From Burkholderia ubonensis (lineage in GTDB: Bacteria; Pseudomonadota; Gammaproteobacteria; Burkholderiales; Burkholderiaceae): a stretch of 64,000 bases of DNA. Made by a program: the position numbers and the translations under genes. Each line of letters opens with the position of its first letter. Positions within the stretch are counted from its first letter, which is position 1. This document shows positions 43,492 to 52,346 of this stretch, in pieces. The stretch is from assembly GCF_902833085.1 (NCBI RefSeq), contig NZ_CADFEB010000013.1:124001-188000 (forward strand). The letters are read 5' to 3'. The notes under the pieces are model-generated. The model was not told the origin of the DNA and did no database searches. It saw only the letters and a list, made by a program, of their open reading frames with translations.

Positions 43492-44184
43492 TCACTCCGC
43501 CGCCCACTCAACCGCCGCCTGCGCATGCAGCGCAGTCGTATCGAACACCGGCAACGGCGAATCCTCCGCGCCGATCAGCAGCGTGATTTCCGTGCAGCCG
43601 AGGATCACGGCCTGCGCGCCACGCTTCGCAAGTCCTTCGATGATCGTCACATACGTCGCGCGCGACCCCGCGTCGACCACACCGTGACACAGCTCGTCGT
43701 AGATGATCCGATGCACGTCATCACGTTCGCGTTCCTCCGGCACGAGCACGTCGAGCCCGAACTTTTCGCGCAGCCGCTGCGCATAGAACGGCAGTTCCAT
43801 CGTATAGCGGGTGCCGAGCAGGCCGACGCGCGAGACGCCCGCCGCAAGCAGTGCTTCGCCGGTCGGATCGGCGATGTGCAGGAAGGGGAGCGTGACCGCG
43901 CTCTCGATCGCGTCGTGCACGCGATGCATCGTGTTGGTCGTGAGCACGATCAGGTCCGCGCCCGCCGCCTCGAGCTGCCGCGCGGCGGCGGCCATGTGCG
44001 CACCGAGCGCGGGCCAGTCGTGCACGCGCTGCAACGCTTCGATCTCCGCGAAATCGACCGTCACCATCACGCTCTTCGCGTTGTGATGCCCGCCGTGCAG
44101 CGCCTTCGAATACCGGTTCAGCATCCGATAGTATTCCGCCGACGATTCCCAGCTCATCCCGCCGATCAGTCCGATCGTCTTCAT
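43492..44184 (-). CDS. Aspartate/glutamate racemase (YgeA-like, Thr/Cys active site)
   Basis: 230 residues, the family length. MKTIGLIGGMSWESSAEYYR is diagnostic. The catalytic pair is Thr83 in TTNTMH and Cys197 in LGCTEITLLI. Most racemases of this family have Cys at both positions; the Thr83/Cys197 pair, at these exact positions, is that of E. coli YgeA, which acts on L-Asp/L-Glu specifically. PLP-independent, cytoplasmic. ATG 44184 is chosen since the upstream part is Arg-rich and unlike the family. Upstream lies divergent dinB. Confidence 0.92.
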   Translation of the reverse strand: MKTIGLIGGMSWESSAEYYRMLNRYSKALHGGHHNAKSVMVTVDFAEIEALQRVHDWPALGAHMAAAARQLEAAGADLIVLTTNTMHRVHDAIESAVTLPFLHIADPTGEALLAAGVSRVGLLGTRYTMELPFYAQRLREKFGLDVLVPEERERDDVHRIIYDELCHGVVDAGSRATYVTIIEGLAKRGAQAVILGCTEITLLIGAEDSPLPVFDTTALHAQAAVEWAAE

Positions 44185-44302
44185 TCGCAACCTTCCTGTT
44201 TGCCGTATCGCCGCGAGTATAGGTGCGCGAGCGCGCGCCCGGCGGTACGCTTCGCGCGAAGCCGGCCGGTACGGAGCGGCCGTGCGTGGCAGCACGGGGC
44301 AG

Positions 44303-44331
44303 TTGAAACCGGAACTGTGTTTTTGTACAGT
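44303..44331 (+). promoter_or_regulatory. dinB promoter
   Basis: TTGAAA (44303-44308), 17-bp spacer, TACAGT (44326-44331). The predicted transcription start is 44337-44341, which places GTG 44341 at or next to +1. Confidence 0.7.
44315..44330. promoter_or_regulatory. LexA (SOS) box of dinB
   Basis: CTGT-GTTTTTGT-ACAG is an exact CTGT-N8-ACAG match and covers the spacer and -10 of the promoter, so LexA binding would block transcription. Confidence 0.88.
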
Positions 44332-44340
44332 ATCGGCACC

Positions 44341-45480
44341 GTGAGCCCGACCACCATTCCGCCAGCCGATCCGAGCACGCCGCCACCGGCCGAGGCGCCG
44401 CCGCGCGTGCGCAAGATCATCCACTGCGACTGCGATTGCTTCTACGCGTCGGTGGAAATGCGCGACGACCCGTCGCTGCGCGGGCGTCCGCTCGCGGTCG
44501 GCGGCCGCCCGGATCAGCGCGGCGTGATCGCGACCTGCAATTACGAGGCGCGGCGCTACGGCGTGCATTCGGCGATGTCGTCCGCGCTCGCGATGCGCAA
44601 GTGCCCGGACCTGCTGATCCTGCCGTCGGCGATGGACAAGTACCGCGCCGCGTCGCGCCAGATCATGGCGATCTATCGCGACTACACGGCCGACGTCGAG
44701 CCGCTGTCGCTAGACGAGGCGTATCTCGACGTCAGCGGCTCCGAGCGGTGCCAGGGCAGCGCGACGCTGATCGCCCGCGAGATCCGCCAGCGGGTGTTCG
44801 AAACGGTCGGCGTCACGGTGTCGGCGGGCGTCGCGCCGAACAAGTTCATCGCGAAGATCGCGTCGGACTGGAACAAGCCCGACGGCCTGTTCGTCGTGCG
44901 CCCGCATGAAGTCGACGCGTTCGTCGCGGCGCTGCCCGTGCGCAAGCTGCACGGCGTCGGCAAGGTGACGGCCGCGCGCCTCGACCGGCTCGGCATCCAG
45001 ACCTGCGCGCAGCTGCGCGACTGGTCGCTGATCGATCTGCATCGCGAATTCGGCGCGTTCGGGCGGCGCCTCTACGAGCTGTCGCGCGGCATCGACGCGC
45101 GGCCCGTGCAGGCGGACCAGGAGCGCAAGTCGGTCAGCGTCGAGACGACCTACGTGACCGACCTGACGACGCTCGATCAATGCGCGGCCGAGATTCGCAA
45201 GCTGACCGTCCAGCTCGACGCGCGCATCGTGCGCGCGGGCGCCGCGCGGTCGATCCGCAAGCTGTACGTGAAGATCCGCTTCGCCGATTTCCAGCGCACG
45301 ACGGTCGAATGCGTCGCCGATGCGACGAACGCGGAAACGGCCGTCGCGCTGCTCGCGAAGGGCCTGATGCGGCGCGCGCAGCCGGTGCGATTGCTCGGTG
45401 TCGGCGTGCGCATCGACGAAGACACCGCCGAGCGGCACGGGCAGATCGCGCTATTCGAACCCGAGCCGCCGGCGCCATGA
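44341..45480 (+). CDS. dinB: DNA polymerase IV (Y-family)
   Basis: 379 residues from GTG 44341. The palm opens IIHCDCDCFYASVEMRDDPSLRGRPLAVGG (catalytic Asp in HCDCD); SLDEAYLDVS carries the second acidic pair. HhH fingers, the little-finger domain and a C-terminal beta-clamp motif QIALF complete the enzyme. It performs error-prone lesion bypass in SOS. The start is uncertain: GTG 44341 lies at the predicted transcript start (leaderless), GTG 44407 (VRKIIHCD) is the alternative that matches most family N-termini. Regulated by the LexA box. Confidence 0.95.
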   Translation: MSPTTIPPADPSTPPPAEAPPRVRKIIHCDCDCFYASVEMRDDPSLRGRPLAVGGRPDQRGVIATCNYEARRYGVHSAMSSALAMRKCPDLLILPSAMDKYRAASRQIMAIYRDYTADVEPLSLDEAYLDVSGSERCQGSATLIAREIRQRVFETVGVTVSAGVAPNKFIAKIASDWNKPDGLFVVRPHEVDAFVAALPVRKLHGVGKVTAARLDRLGIQTCAQLRDWSLIDLHREFGAFGRRLYELSRGIDARPVQADQERKSVSVETTYVTDLTTLDQCAAEIRKLTVQLDARIVRAGAARSIRKLYVKIRFADFQRTTVECVADATNAETAVALLAKGLMRRAQPVRLLGVGVRIDEDTAERHGQIALFEPEPPAP

Positions 45481-45512
45481 AAAACGGCACCGCGCAATGC
45501 GGTGCCGTCGTC
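45481..45512 (+). terminator. Terminator between dinB and prlC
   Basis: CGGCACCGC (45485-45493) pairs with GCGGTGCCG (45499-45507), loop GCAAT, between convergent genes. T-run weak on the plus side; A-run strong on the left favours the minus strand. Confidence 0.75.
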
Positions 45513-45540
45513 ATCGATGCGTGCAAAACGGGCGGGGCGC

Positions 45541-47628
45541 TCAGTGCGCGGGCGCCGCCATCCCGTTGTGGCGCAGCAGCGCGTCGATCTGCGGTTCGCG
45601 GCCGCGGAACGCCTTGAACGAATCCATCGCCGGACGGCTGCCGCCGACCTCGAGAATCTCGCGGCGATAGCGCGTGCCGGTCGCCGCATCGAGCACGCTG
45701 CCGCCGGCTGCGGCGGCTTCCTCGAACGCCGCGTACGCATCCGCGGACAGCACTTCGGCCCACTTGTAGCTGTAGTAGCCGGCCGCGTAGCCGCCCGCGA
45801 AGATGTGGCTGAACGTGTTCGGCCAGCGCGAGAACGGCGCTTGCGGGATCACGTGGTAGCGCTCGTTGATCTCGCGCGCGAAGTCGTTCACGCCGATCGC
45901 GCCCGCCGGATCGAAATCGACGTGCAGCAGCATGTCGAACATCGAGAACACGATCTGCCGCAGCGTGCCGAGGCCGCTCTGGAAGTTCTTCGCGGCGATC
46001 ATCTTGTCGAACAGCGCGCGCGGCAGCGTCGCGCCCGTGTCGACGTGCGACGACATCGACGACAGCACGTCCCATTCCCAGCAGAAGTTCTCCATGAACT
46101 GCGACGGCAGCTCGACCGCATCCCATTCGACGCCGTTGATGCCCGACACGCCGAGCTCGTCGACGCGCGTGAGCATGTGATGCAGGCCGTGGCCGAACTC
46201 GTGGAACAGCGTGATCACCTCGTCGTGCGTGAAGCACGCGGGCTTGCCGCCGATCGGCGCGGAGAAGTTGCAGGTCAGGTACGCGACCGGCGTCTGCACG
46301 CTGCTGCCGCGCTTCGCGCGCGAGCGCGCATCGTCCATCCACGCGCCGCCGCGCTTGCCTTCACGCGCGTACAGGTCGAGATAGAACTGCGCGACGAGCG
46401 AGCCGTCGCGATTCTCGACCCGGAAGAAGCGCACGTCCTTGTGCCAGACCGGCGCGTCGTCCGCCTTGATCCGCACGCCGAACAGCGTTTCGGTGACGGT
46501 GAACAGGCCCTTCAGCACGGCCGGTTCCGGGAAGTACTGCTTGACCTCGTTTTCCGAGAACGCGTAGCGCTGCTGGCGCAGCTTCTCGGCCGCATACGCG
46601 ACGTCCCACGGCGCGAGCTCGGCCAGGCCGAGTTCCTTCGCGGCGAACGCGCGCAGCTCGTCCCAGTCCTGGTCCGCGTGCGGGCGCGCGCGCGTCGCGA
46701 GATCCTCGAGGAACGCGACGACCTGCTGCGGCGACTCGGCCATCTTCGGCGCGAGCGACACCTCGGCGAAGTTGCGGTAGCCGAGCATCTGCGCCTCTTC
46801 GCGGCGCAGCTTCAGCTCGTCGGCGACGATCGCCGTGTTGTCCCACTCGGCGTTGCCGCCGCCGTATTGCGGACCGAGTTCGGAAGCGCGCGTCGCGTAC
46901 GCGCGATAGAGCGTCTCGCGCAGCGCGCGGTTGTCCGCGTACTGCAGCACCGGGAAGTAGGACGGGAAATGCAGCGTGAATTTCCAGCCGTCCTTGCCGT
47001 CCTTCTGCGCGGCTTCGCGGGCGGCCTCGATCGCATCGCCGGGCAGGCCCGCCAGTTCGGCCTCGTCCTGCGCGACATACGCGTACGCATTGGTCGCATC
47101 GAGCACGTGATCGGAAAACGCCTTCGACAGCGCGGCCTGCTGCTCCTGCAGTTCGGCGAAGCGCGGCTTCTGGTCTTCCGGCAGCTCGGCGCCCGACAGG
47201 CGGAAGTCGCGCAGCGCGTTGTCGAGGATCTTCTTGCGCTCGACCGACAGCGTCGCGTATTCGGCGCTTGCCGCGATCGCCTTGTACTTCTCGTACAGCG
47301 CGAGGTTCTGGCCGACGCTCGACCAGAACTCGGTCACGCGCGGCAGGTTCTCGCCGTATGCGGCGCGCAGCTCGGGTGTATCGGCGACCGCGTTCAGGTG
47401 GCCGACGACGCCCCAGGCGCGACCGAGTGGCTCCGTCGCGCGCTCGACCGCCTCGACGACGTCCGCCCAGCTCGCCGGCGTCGCGCTCGCGCTCGCGGCG
47501 TCGACCGCGCGGTTGGCATCGGCGAGCAGCGTGTCGAGCGCGGGCGTGACGTGTTCCGGGCGGATCTCGCCGAAACGGGGCAGGCCGGAGAAGTCGAGGA
47601 GCGGATTGGTATTGGCGCTTGCGGACAT
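45541..47628 (-). CDS. prlC: Oligopeptidase A (M3 metallopeptidase)
   Basis: 695 residues. HEFGH (H476, E477, H480) is the zinc site; LTRVDELGVSGINGVEWDAVELPSQFMENFCWE is the M3 signature downstream. It degrades signal-peptide remnants and oligopeptides in the cytoplasm. The start at 47628 (MSASANTNPLL) is chosen over upstream extension, which runs into non-coding-like sequence. Downstream of folD on the same strand with 200 bp between. Confidence 0.96.
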   Translation of the reverse strand: MSASANTNPLLDFSGLPRFGEIRPEHVTPALDTLLADANRAVDAASASATPASWADVVEAVERATEPLGRAWGVVGHLNAVADTPELRAAYGENLPRVTEFWSSVGQNLALYEKYKAIAASAEYATLSVERKKILDNALRDFRLSGAELPEDQKPRFAELQEQQAALSKAFSDHVLDATNAYAYVAQDEAELAGLPGDAIEAAREAAQKDGKDGWKFTLHFPSYFPVLQYADNRALRETLYRAYATRASELGPQYGGGNAEWDNTAIVADELKLRREEAQMLGYRNFAEVSLAPKMAESPQQVVAFLEDLATRARPHADQDWDELRAFAAKELGLAELAPWDVAYAAEKLRQQRYAFSENEVKQYFPEPAVLKGLFTVTETLFGVRIKADDAPVWHKDVRFFRVENRDGSLVAQFYLDLYAREGKRGGAWMDDARSRAKRGSSVQTPVAYLTCNFSAPIGGKPACFTHDEVITLFHEFGHGLHHMLTRVDELGVSGINGVEWDAVELPSQFMENFCWEWDVLSSMSSHVDTGATLPRALFDKMIAAKNFQSGLGTLRQIVFSMFDMLLHVDFDPAGAIGVNDFAREINERYHVIPQAPFSRWPNTFSHIFAGGYAAGYYSYKWAEVLSADAYAAFEEAAAAGGSVLDAATGTRYRREILEVGGSRPAMDSFKAFRGREPQIDALLRHNGMAAPAH

Positions 47629-47828
47629 AAGACTCCCTGTCTGTTGCCGGATGAACCGGGGGTGATGGGGGGAGGGCGCAGCGGCGCCCGATATCGACAT
47701 TATTGGGGCGCATCGCGCGCTTTCCAATCGATAGTTTCTAACGGCGCGATTGAGGCGGGGCCGGAACACGCCCGATGGCGGCCGGCCGGATGCCGGCGCA
47801 CGGACGCGCGCCGGCGGGAGGAGGCTGG

Positions 47829-48686
47829 TCAAGCGGCCGCGGCGGCGCGCTCGGCGGCTTCGATCGTGTTGATCAGCAGCATCGTGATGGTCATCGGGCC
47901 AACGCCGCCCGGCACCGGCGTGATGTGGCCGGCCACTTCCTTCACGCCCGCGAAGTCGACGTCGCCGCACAGCTTGCCGGCGTCGTCGCGGTTCATGCCG
48001 ACGTCGATCACGGTCGCGCCCGGCTTCACCATGTCGGCCGTCAGGATGTTGCGCTTGCCGACCGCGGCGACGACGATGTCGGCCTGCCGCGTGTGCGCGG
48101 CGAGGTCGCGCGTCTTGCTATGGCAGATCGTCACGGTCGCGCCCGCTTCGAGCAGCAGCATCGCCATCGGCTTGCCGACGATGTTCGAGCGGCCGATCAC
48201 GACCGCGTTCGCGCCCTGCAGCGGGATGTCGTGGGCCTCGAACATCTTCATCACGCCGTACGGCGTGCACGGGCGGAACAGCGGCTTGCCGGTCATCAGC
48301 GCGCCCGCGTTCGCGACGTGGAAGCCGTCGACGTCCTTCTCCGGCGCGATCGCCTCGAGCACCTTGTGGCTGTCGATGTGCTTCGGCAGCGGCAGCTGGA
48401 CGAGGATCCCGTGGATCTTCGGATCGCGGTTCAGCGCGTCGATGCGCGCGAGCAGGTCCGCTTCGGACAGCGATGCCGGATAGCGGTCCTTCAGCGAGAA
48501 GAAGCCGTTGTCCTCGCACGCCTTGATCTTGTTGCGCACATAGACTTCGCTGGCCGGGTTGTCGCCGACGAGGATCACCGCGAGGCCGGGCTGGTGGCCG
48601 CGGGCGGTCAGCGCGGCGGCGCGTTCGGCGGCCTGGGCGCGCAAGGTCTTCGAAAGGGCGTTGCCGTCGATGAGGAGGGCTGTCAT
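47829..48686 (-). CDS. folD: Methylene-THF dehydrogenase / methenyl-THF cyclohydrolase
   Basis: 285 residues. Lys54-type site [14 protein letters not shown] and [39 protein letters not shown], and [15 protein letters not shown] are all family signatures. Bifunctional, makes 10-formyl-THF. A TATAAT-like -10 on the minus strand near 48755 is a likely promoter. Stands alone between fixJ-like gene and prlC. Confidence 0.97.
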   Translation of the reverse strand: MTALLIDGNALSKTLRAQAAERAAALTARGHQPGLAVILVGDNPASEVYVRNKIKACEDNGFFSLKDRYPASLSEADLLARIDALNRDPKIHGILVQLPLPKHIDSHKVLEAIAPEKDVDGFHVANAGALMTGKPLFRPCTPYGVMKMFEAHDIPLQGANAVVIGRSNIVGKPMAMLLLEAGATVTICHSKTRDLAAHTRQADIVVAAVGKRNILTADMVKPGATVIDVGMNRDDAGKLCGDVDFAGVKEVAGHITPVPGGVGPMTITMLLINTIEAAERAAAAA

Positions 48687-48921
48687 GGTGGTGGGTTCTG
48701 CGGAAGTTGGAATGCGGGCGTGCGGCGCGTCGGGGTGCGCCGCAGCAAAGCACGGAATTATACCGTCCGCCTGCCGCCGTCCGACAGCGAATGCGCGGGA
48801 AGCGTCATCGGCGGGCCGCAGGATCGCCGGCCGCCTGAATGCGAAGTCGCCGCCCCGCGGTCAGGCCGCATCGGGGCGGGGCGGCGCGGGCCCGGCAGGC
48901 TCGGCCGGGCCGCGCGGGGGC
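48687..48921. other. Intergenic region between response regulator and folD
   Basis: It includes the folD promoter (minus-strand TATAAT in GGTATAATTCC near 48753-48763) and GC-rich dyads that may end the regulator transcript. Nothing else seen. Confidence 0.45.
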
Positions 48922-49560
48922 TCACGCCTGTTTCTTCGACAGCGCGAGGCGCAGCAGGTCGGCCACCGTGTTGACGTTGAGCTTTTCCATGATGTTCGCG
49001 CGGTGCGCTTCGACCGTCTTGATGCTGATGCCGAGGTCGTCGGCGATCTGCTTGTTCAGGCGGCCGGCGATGATCCGCTCGAGCACCTGCTGCTCGCGGG
49101 CGGTCAGCTTCGACAGGCGCTCGCTCGCGGCGCGCTGTTCCTGGACGCTCTTGCTTTCGCTTCGGGCCTTGTCGAGCATCCGCTCGACGAGCTTGCGCAA
49201 CTCCGCCTCGTCGAACGGCTTCTCGATAAAGTCCATCGCTCCCTTTTTCATCGTCGACACGGCCATCGGCACGTCGCCGTGACCGGTGACGAAGATGATC
49301 GGCAGCGCGGCGTTGTCGGCGATCAGGCGTTCCTGCAGCTCGAGGCCGCTCATGCCGGACATCCGCACGTCGAGGATCAGGCACGCGATCTGGCCGGCCT
49401 GCTGCGCGGGCTGGTATGCATCGAGAAACTGCTCGGCGCTCGAGAAGCATTGCACGCGATAGCCGTTCGCCTCCAGCAGCCAGCGCAGCGAGTCGCGCAC
49501 GGCCTCGTCATCGTCGACGACAAAGACGGTTTCCTGAGTGGTGGTGACTGGGCTATTCAT
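48922..49560 (-). CDS. FixJ-family response regulator
   Basis: 212 residues. Receiver domain with D16-D18 pocket and phospho-acceptor D64 (LILDVRMSGMSG), IIFVTGHGDVPMAVSTMKKGAMDFIEKPF, then LuxR-type HTH (LTAREQQVLERIIAGRLNKQIADDLGISIKTVEAHR). The same architecture as FixJ/TtrR/StyR. It overlaps the sensor-kinase stop by ATGA and forms a pair with it. FixLJ of the cepacia complex affects virulence and motility, but orthology here is inferred. Confidence 0.92.
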   Translation of the reverse strand: MNSPVTTTQETVFVVDDDEAVRDSLRWLLEANGYRVQCFSSAEQFLDAYQPAQQAGQIACLILDVRMSGMSGLELQERLIADNAALPIIFVTGHGDVPMAVSTMKKGAMDFIEKPFDEAELRKLVERMLDKARSESKSVQEQRAASERLSKLTAREQQVLERIIAGRLNKQIADDLGISIKTVEAHRANIMEKLNVNTVADLLRLALSKKQA

Positions 49561-52073
49561 AATTCTCCCGTAACGGTATGTGATGCCGATGCCTCGGACC
49601 CCCCTCGGCCGAGATCAGCGGGTTCCCCAATGGGCAGGCTGCAGTGGAACGTCGCGCCGGAGATGCGGCCATCCGCCTCGACGTTGTTGACCACCCACAG
49701 ACGCCCGCGATGCGATTCGATGATCGAGCGGCAGATGTTCAGCCCCATGCCCATGCCGTCGGACTTGGTGCTGTAGAACGGCTCGAACAGGCGCTCGGCG
49801 GTCGCTTCGTCGACGCCCGGACCCTGGTCGATCACGCGGATGTCGACGAAGCCCGCCTCCAGATCGGCGACGACGCGGATCACGCCGTCGGCCGATGCCG
49901 GCTTCACGTCGGCCATCGCTTCGGCCGCGTTCTTCATCAGGTTCACGAGCACCTGCTCGATCAGCACGGGGTCGACATAAATAATAGGCATTCTTGCGAG
50001 GATTTCCGTGACGATCCGGATCCTGCGCTTCCTGGCCTCGATTTCGGCGAGCCCGACCGCGTCCGCGACGATGTCCGCGACCCGCGCCGGCTGGCGCTTC
50101 GGCTCGCTGCGCTTCACGAATTCGCGGATCCGCTTGACGATCATCCCCGCGCGCAGCGCCTGCTGCGCGGTCTTCTCGAGCGCGGGCGCCAGCGTTTCGG
50201 TGGTCGCGCGGCCGCTCTTGACCATCGCGAGCGTGCCCGAGCAGTAGTTGTTGATCGCCGCGAGCGGCTGGTTCAATTCGTGAGCAATCGACGACGCCAT
50301 TTCACCCATCGTCATCAATCGGCTCGTGAACTGCAGCTTCTCTTCCTGCTGGTGCGCGAGCTCCTGCGCCTTCTTGCGGGTCGTGATGTCGGTCGCGATC
50401 TGCATCTGCGCGAGGTGGCCGTCGACCCACTGGATGTACTGGCGGCGCACCTCGAACCACTTCTGGATGCTCTCGACGTAGACCTCCTGCGCGTCCGCGG
50501 TGCTGCCCGTCAGCGCGGCGGCCGGCAGGCCGGCGAAGGTGTCGACCATGTCGATCGAGTCGGACGACGCCTGCGCGCGGTCGAAGCCGCCGCCGGACAG
50601 CTCGAGGTGGCCGTCCGGGCGGATGCCGAACAGGTGCCGGTAATAGCGGTTCGCGAACAGCAGCTCGGCTTCGTCGGCGGCGAGCACCGACACCGCGGCG
50701 TCGAGGCTCTCGAGCACCGTCGTGAAGCGCTCGTGCGCGGCGGCGAGTTCCTCGCGTGCGCGCTTCGGCTCGGTGATGTCGGTCATCGACGACATCCAGC
50801 CGGTCTGGCGGCCGGCGCTGTCGATCAGCGGCGACACGTACAGGCGCGCATGGAACAGCGTGCCGTTCTTGCGCCGCACGCGCAGCTCGAAGCCGGAGCT
50901 CGGCGCCTTGCCGCGCAGCGTCATGTCGAGCTGGCGCTGCATCTCGGGGTAGGAATCGCGCGGCCAGTACGGGAACGGCGCGACCTTGCCGACGAGGTCG
51001 CTCTCGTCCCAGCCGGTCATCCGGCAGAACGCCGGGTTCACGTGCGTGATGCGGCCGTGCATGTCGAGCACGCGCATGCCGATCAGCACCGAGTTCTCCA
51101 TCGCGCGGCGGAAGAACGCCTCGGCGTACAGCGCCTGCTGCGCCTCGAAGCGCTGGCGGGTGTGCTTCCACAGGCTCCAGAGGCTCCACAGCACGAAGCA
51201 CGACAGCCCCGCGACGAGCCAGACGAGCGTATTGTTGGTCAGGTTGGTGAGCTGCGGGAACGCGTAGACGCGCACCGTCAGGCCCTGGCCGGGCGGATCG
51301 AGCGGCAGGTCGTAGTGCGAGTCGCGCGGCAGGCGCGGGCGCGACGACGTCGACGACAGCTCGCGGTTGTTCGCGTCGGTGATCGAGATCTTGTATTTCG
51401 ACGACAGCTCCTGCGGGATGTCGTGCTTCAGGATCCCTTCGACCGAGAACACGGCGGCGATCGCACCGAGGTACTCGCGGTCGCCGCGCATCACGGGCGT
51501 CTGCAGCGTGATGTAGCCGTTGCCGAAGTCGTCGTAGACGAGCGGCGAATAGGCCTGGCGGCGCGAGCTGCGCGCCTCGTCGTACGCGCCGCGCACCGCA
51601 TCCTGCATCTGCGCGTCGCCCGGCCGCGCGAGCCGCTGGCCGAGCACGGGCGGATGCACGGCCGGCCAGCGCTGCGTGCCCGGCGCCGTGTACCAGTTCA
51701 GGTAGAGGATTTCCGGATGCGTCTGCATCACGTCCGCGACCGCCATCTGGAACCCGTTCTGGTCGAGCCGGCCGGACGCGAGGTCGCGCGACAGCGCCTG
51801 GAGCTGCTCCTGCGCGCCCGTCATCGACAGGCGGATCTGCTGCTGCGCCCACGCGACGTTGCGGAACAGCGTGTCTTCCTGCTGCTGCTGCTCGCGGCGG
51901 TTGAGGCTCCATAGAATGAGACTCATCACCACCAGGAACACGAGGATCGACAGGAGGGGCGTCAGCAAATAGGAGTTGGACCACCACGGTCCGTGGTGCC
52001 AACGGGACGGCTGCGACTCCGCCGGCGGGCCCGACGGTCGCGCCGAGCGTGCGAAAAGCCGATCGGTCAACAT
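49557..52073 (-). CDS. Membrane sensor histidine kinase, FixL/DctS-like
   Basis: 838 residues. TM1 (about 30-60), a periplasmic sensor of about 270 residues (dCache/CHASE-like, with TAPGTQRWPAVHPPV, DFGNGYITLQTPV), TM2 (about 310), then two PAS domains (AMENSVLIGMRVLDMHGRITHVNPAFCRMTGW; ESLDAAVSVLAADEAELLFANRYYRHLFG), HisKA with H598 (SSIAHELNQPLAAI) and HATPase_c (DQGPGVDEA, GMGMGLNICR). A haem-binding PAS His of FixL is not evident. Divergent from aceE with 273 bp between the starts. Confidence 0.9.
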   Translation of the reverse strand: MLTDRLFARSARPSGPPAESQPSRWHHGPWWSNSYLLTPLLSILVFLVVMSLILWSLNRREQQQQEDTLFRNVAWAQQQIRLSMTGAQEQLQALSRDLASGRLDQNGFQMAVADVMQTHPEILYLNWYTAPGTQRWPAVHPPVLGQRLARPGDAQMQDAVRGAYDEARSSRRQAYSPLVYDDFGNGYITLQTPVMRGDREYLGAIAAVFSVEGILKHDIPQELSSKYKISITDANNRELSSTSSRPRLPRDSHYDLPLDPPGQGLTVRVYAFPQLTNLTNNTLVWLVAGLSCFVLWSLWSLWKHTRQRFEAQQALYAEAFFRRAMENSVLIGMRVLDMHGRITHVNPAFCRMTGWDESDLVGKVAPFPYWPRDSYPEMQRQLDMTLRGKAPSSGFELRVRRKNGTLFHARLYVSPLIDSAGRQTGWMSSMTDITEPKRAREELAAAHERFTTVLESLDAAVSVLAADEAELLFANRYYRHLFGIRPDGHLELSGGGFDRAQASSDSIDMVDTFAGLPAAALTGSTADAQEVYVESIQKWFEVRRQYIQWVDGHLAQMQIATDITTRKKAQELAHQQEEKLQFTSRLMTMGEMASSIAHELNQPLAAINNYCSGTLAMVKSGRATTETLAPALEKTAQQALRAGMIVKRIREFVKRSEPKRQPARVADIVADAVGLAEIEARKRRIRIVTEILARMPIIYVDPVLIEQVLVNLMKNAAEAMADVKPASADGVIRVVADLEAGFVDIRVIDQGPGVDEATAERLFEPFYSTKSDGMGMGLNICRSIIESHRGRLWVVNNVEADGRISGATFHCSLPIGEPADLGRGGSEASASHTVTGEL

Positions 52074-52346
52074 GGCAGGATTGTAGCGCAGCGCTATATA
52101 TGGAAAACCTATACCGGATATGTTGAACGGAAACGGATTTGTTGCACGGCGACGTGCCGCGGAGCCCCGAGGCATGGGTGCGCCGCAGCAATATTTCGTA
52201 TGGCGGGAAATGATCTCACAATTCGAAAATTTTGTTGCGCGCGGCCGTACGTGCTCATTACAATCCGCTGGAGCTTGCCCGCAGCCGGTCGCGCCGCGTC
52301 GTCTGCACGAAGAGCGATCCTCACATTTCCGGACCAGGAGACGAGA
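52074..52346 (+). promoter_or_regulatory. aceE promoter region
   Basis: Divergent intergenic region. TTGCGC (52235-52240), 18-bp spacer, TACAAT (52259-52264) is a plausible sigma-70 promoter, giving a leader of about 75 bases. The region is AT-richer than its surroundings. No PdhR-like palindrome was seen. Confidence 0.5.
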
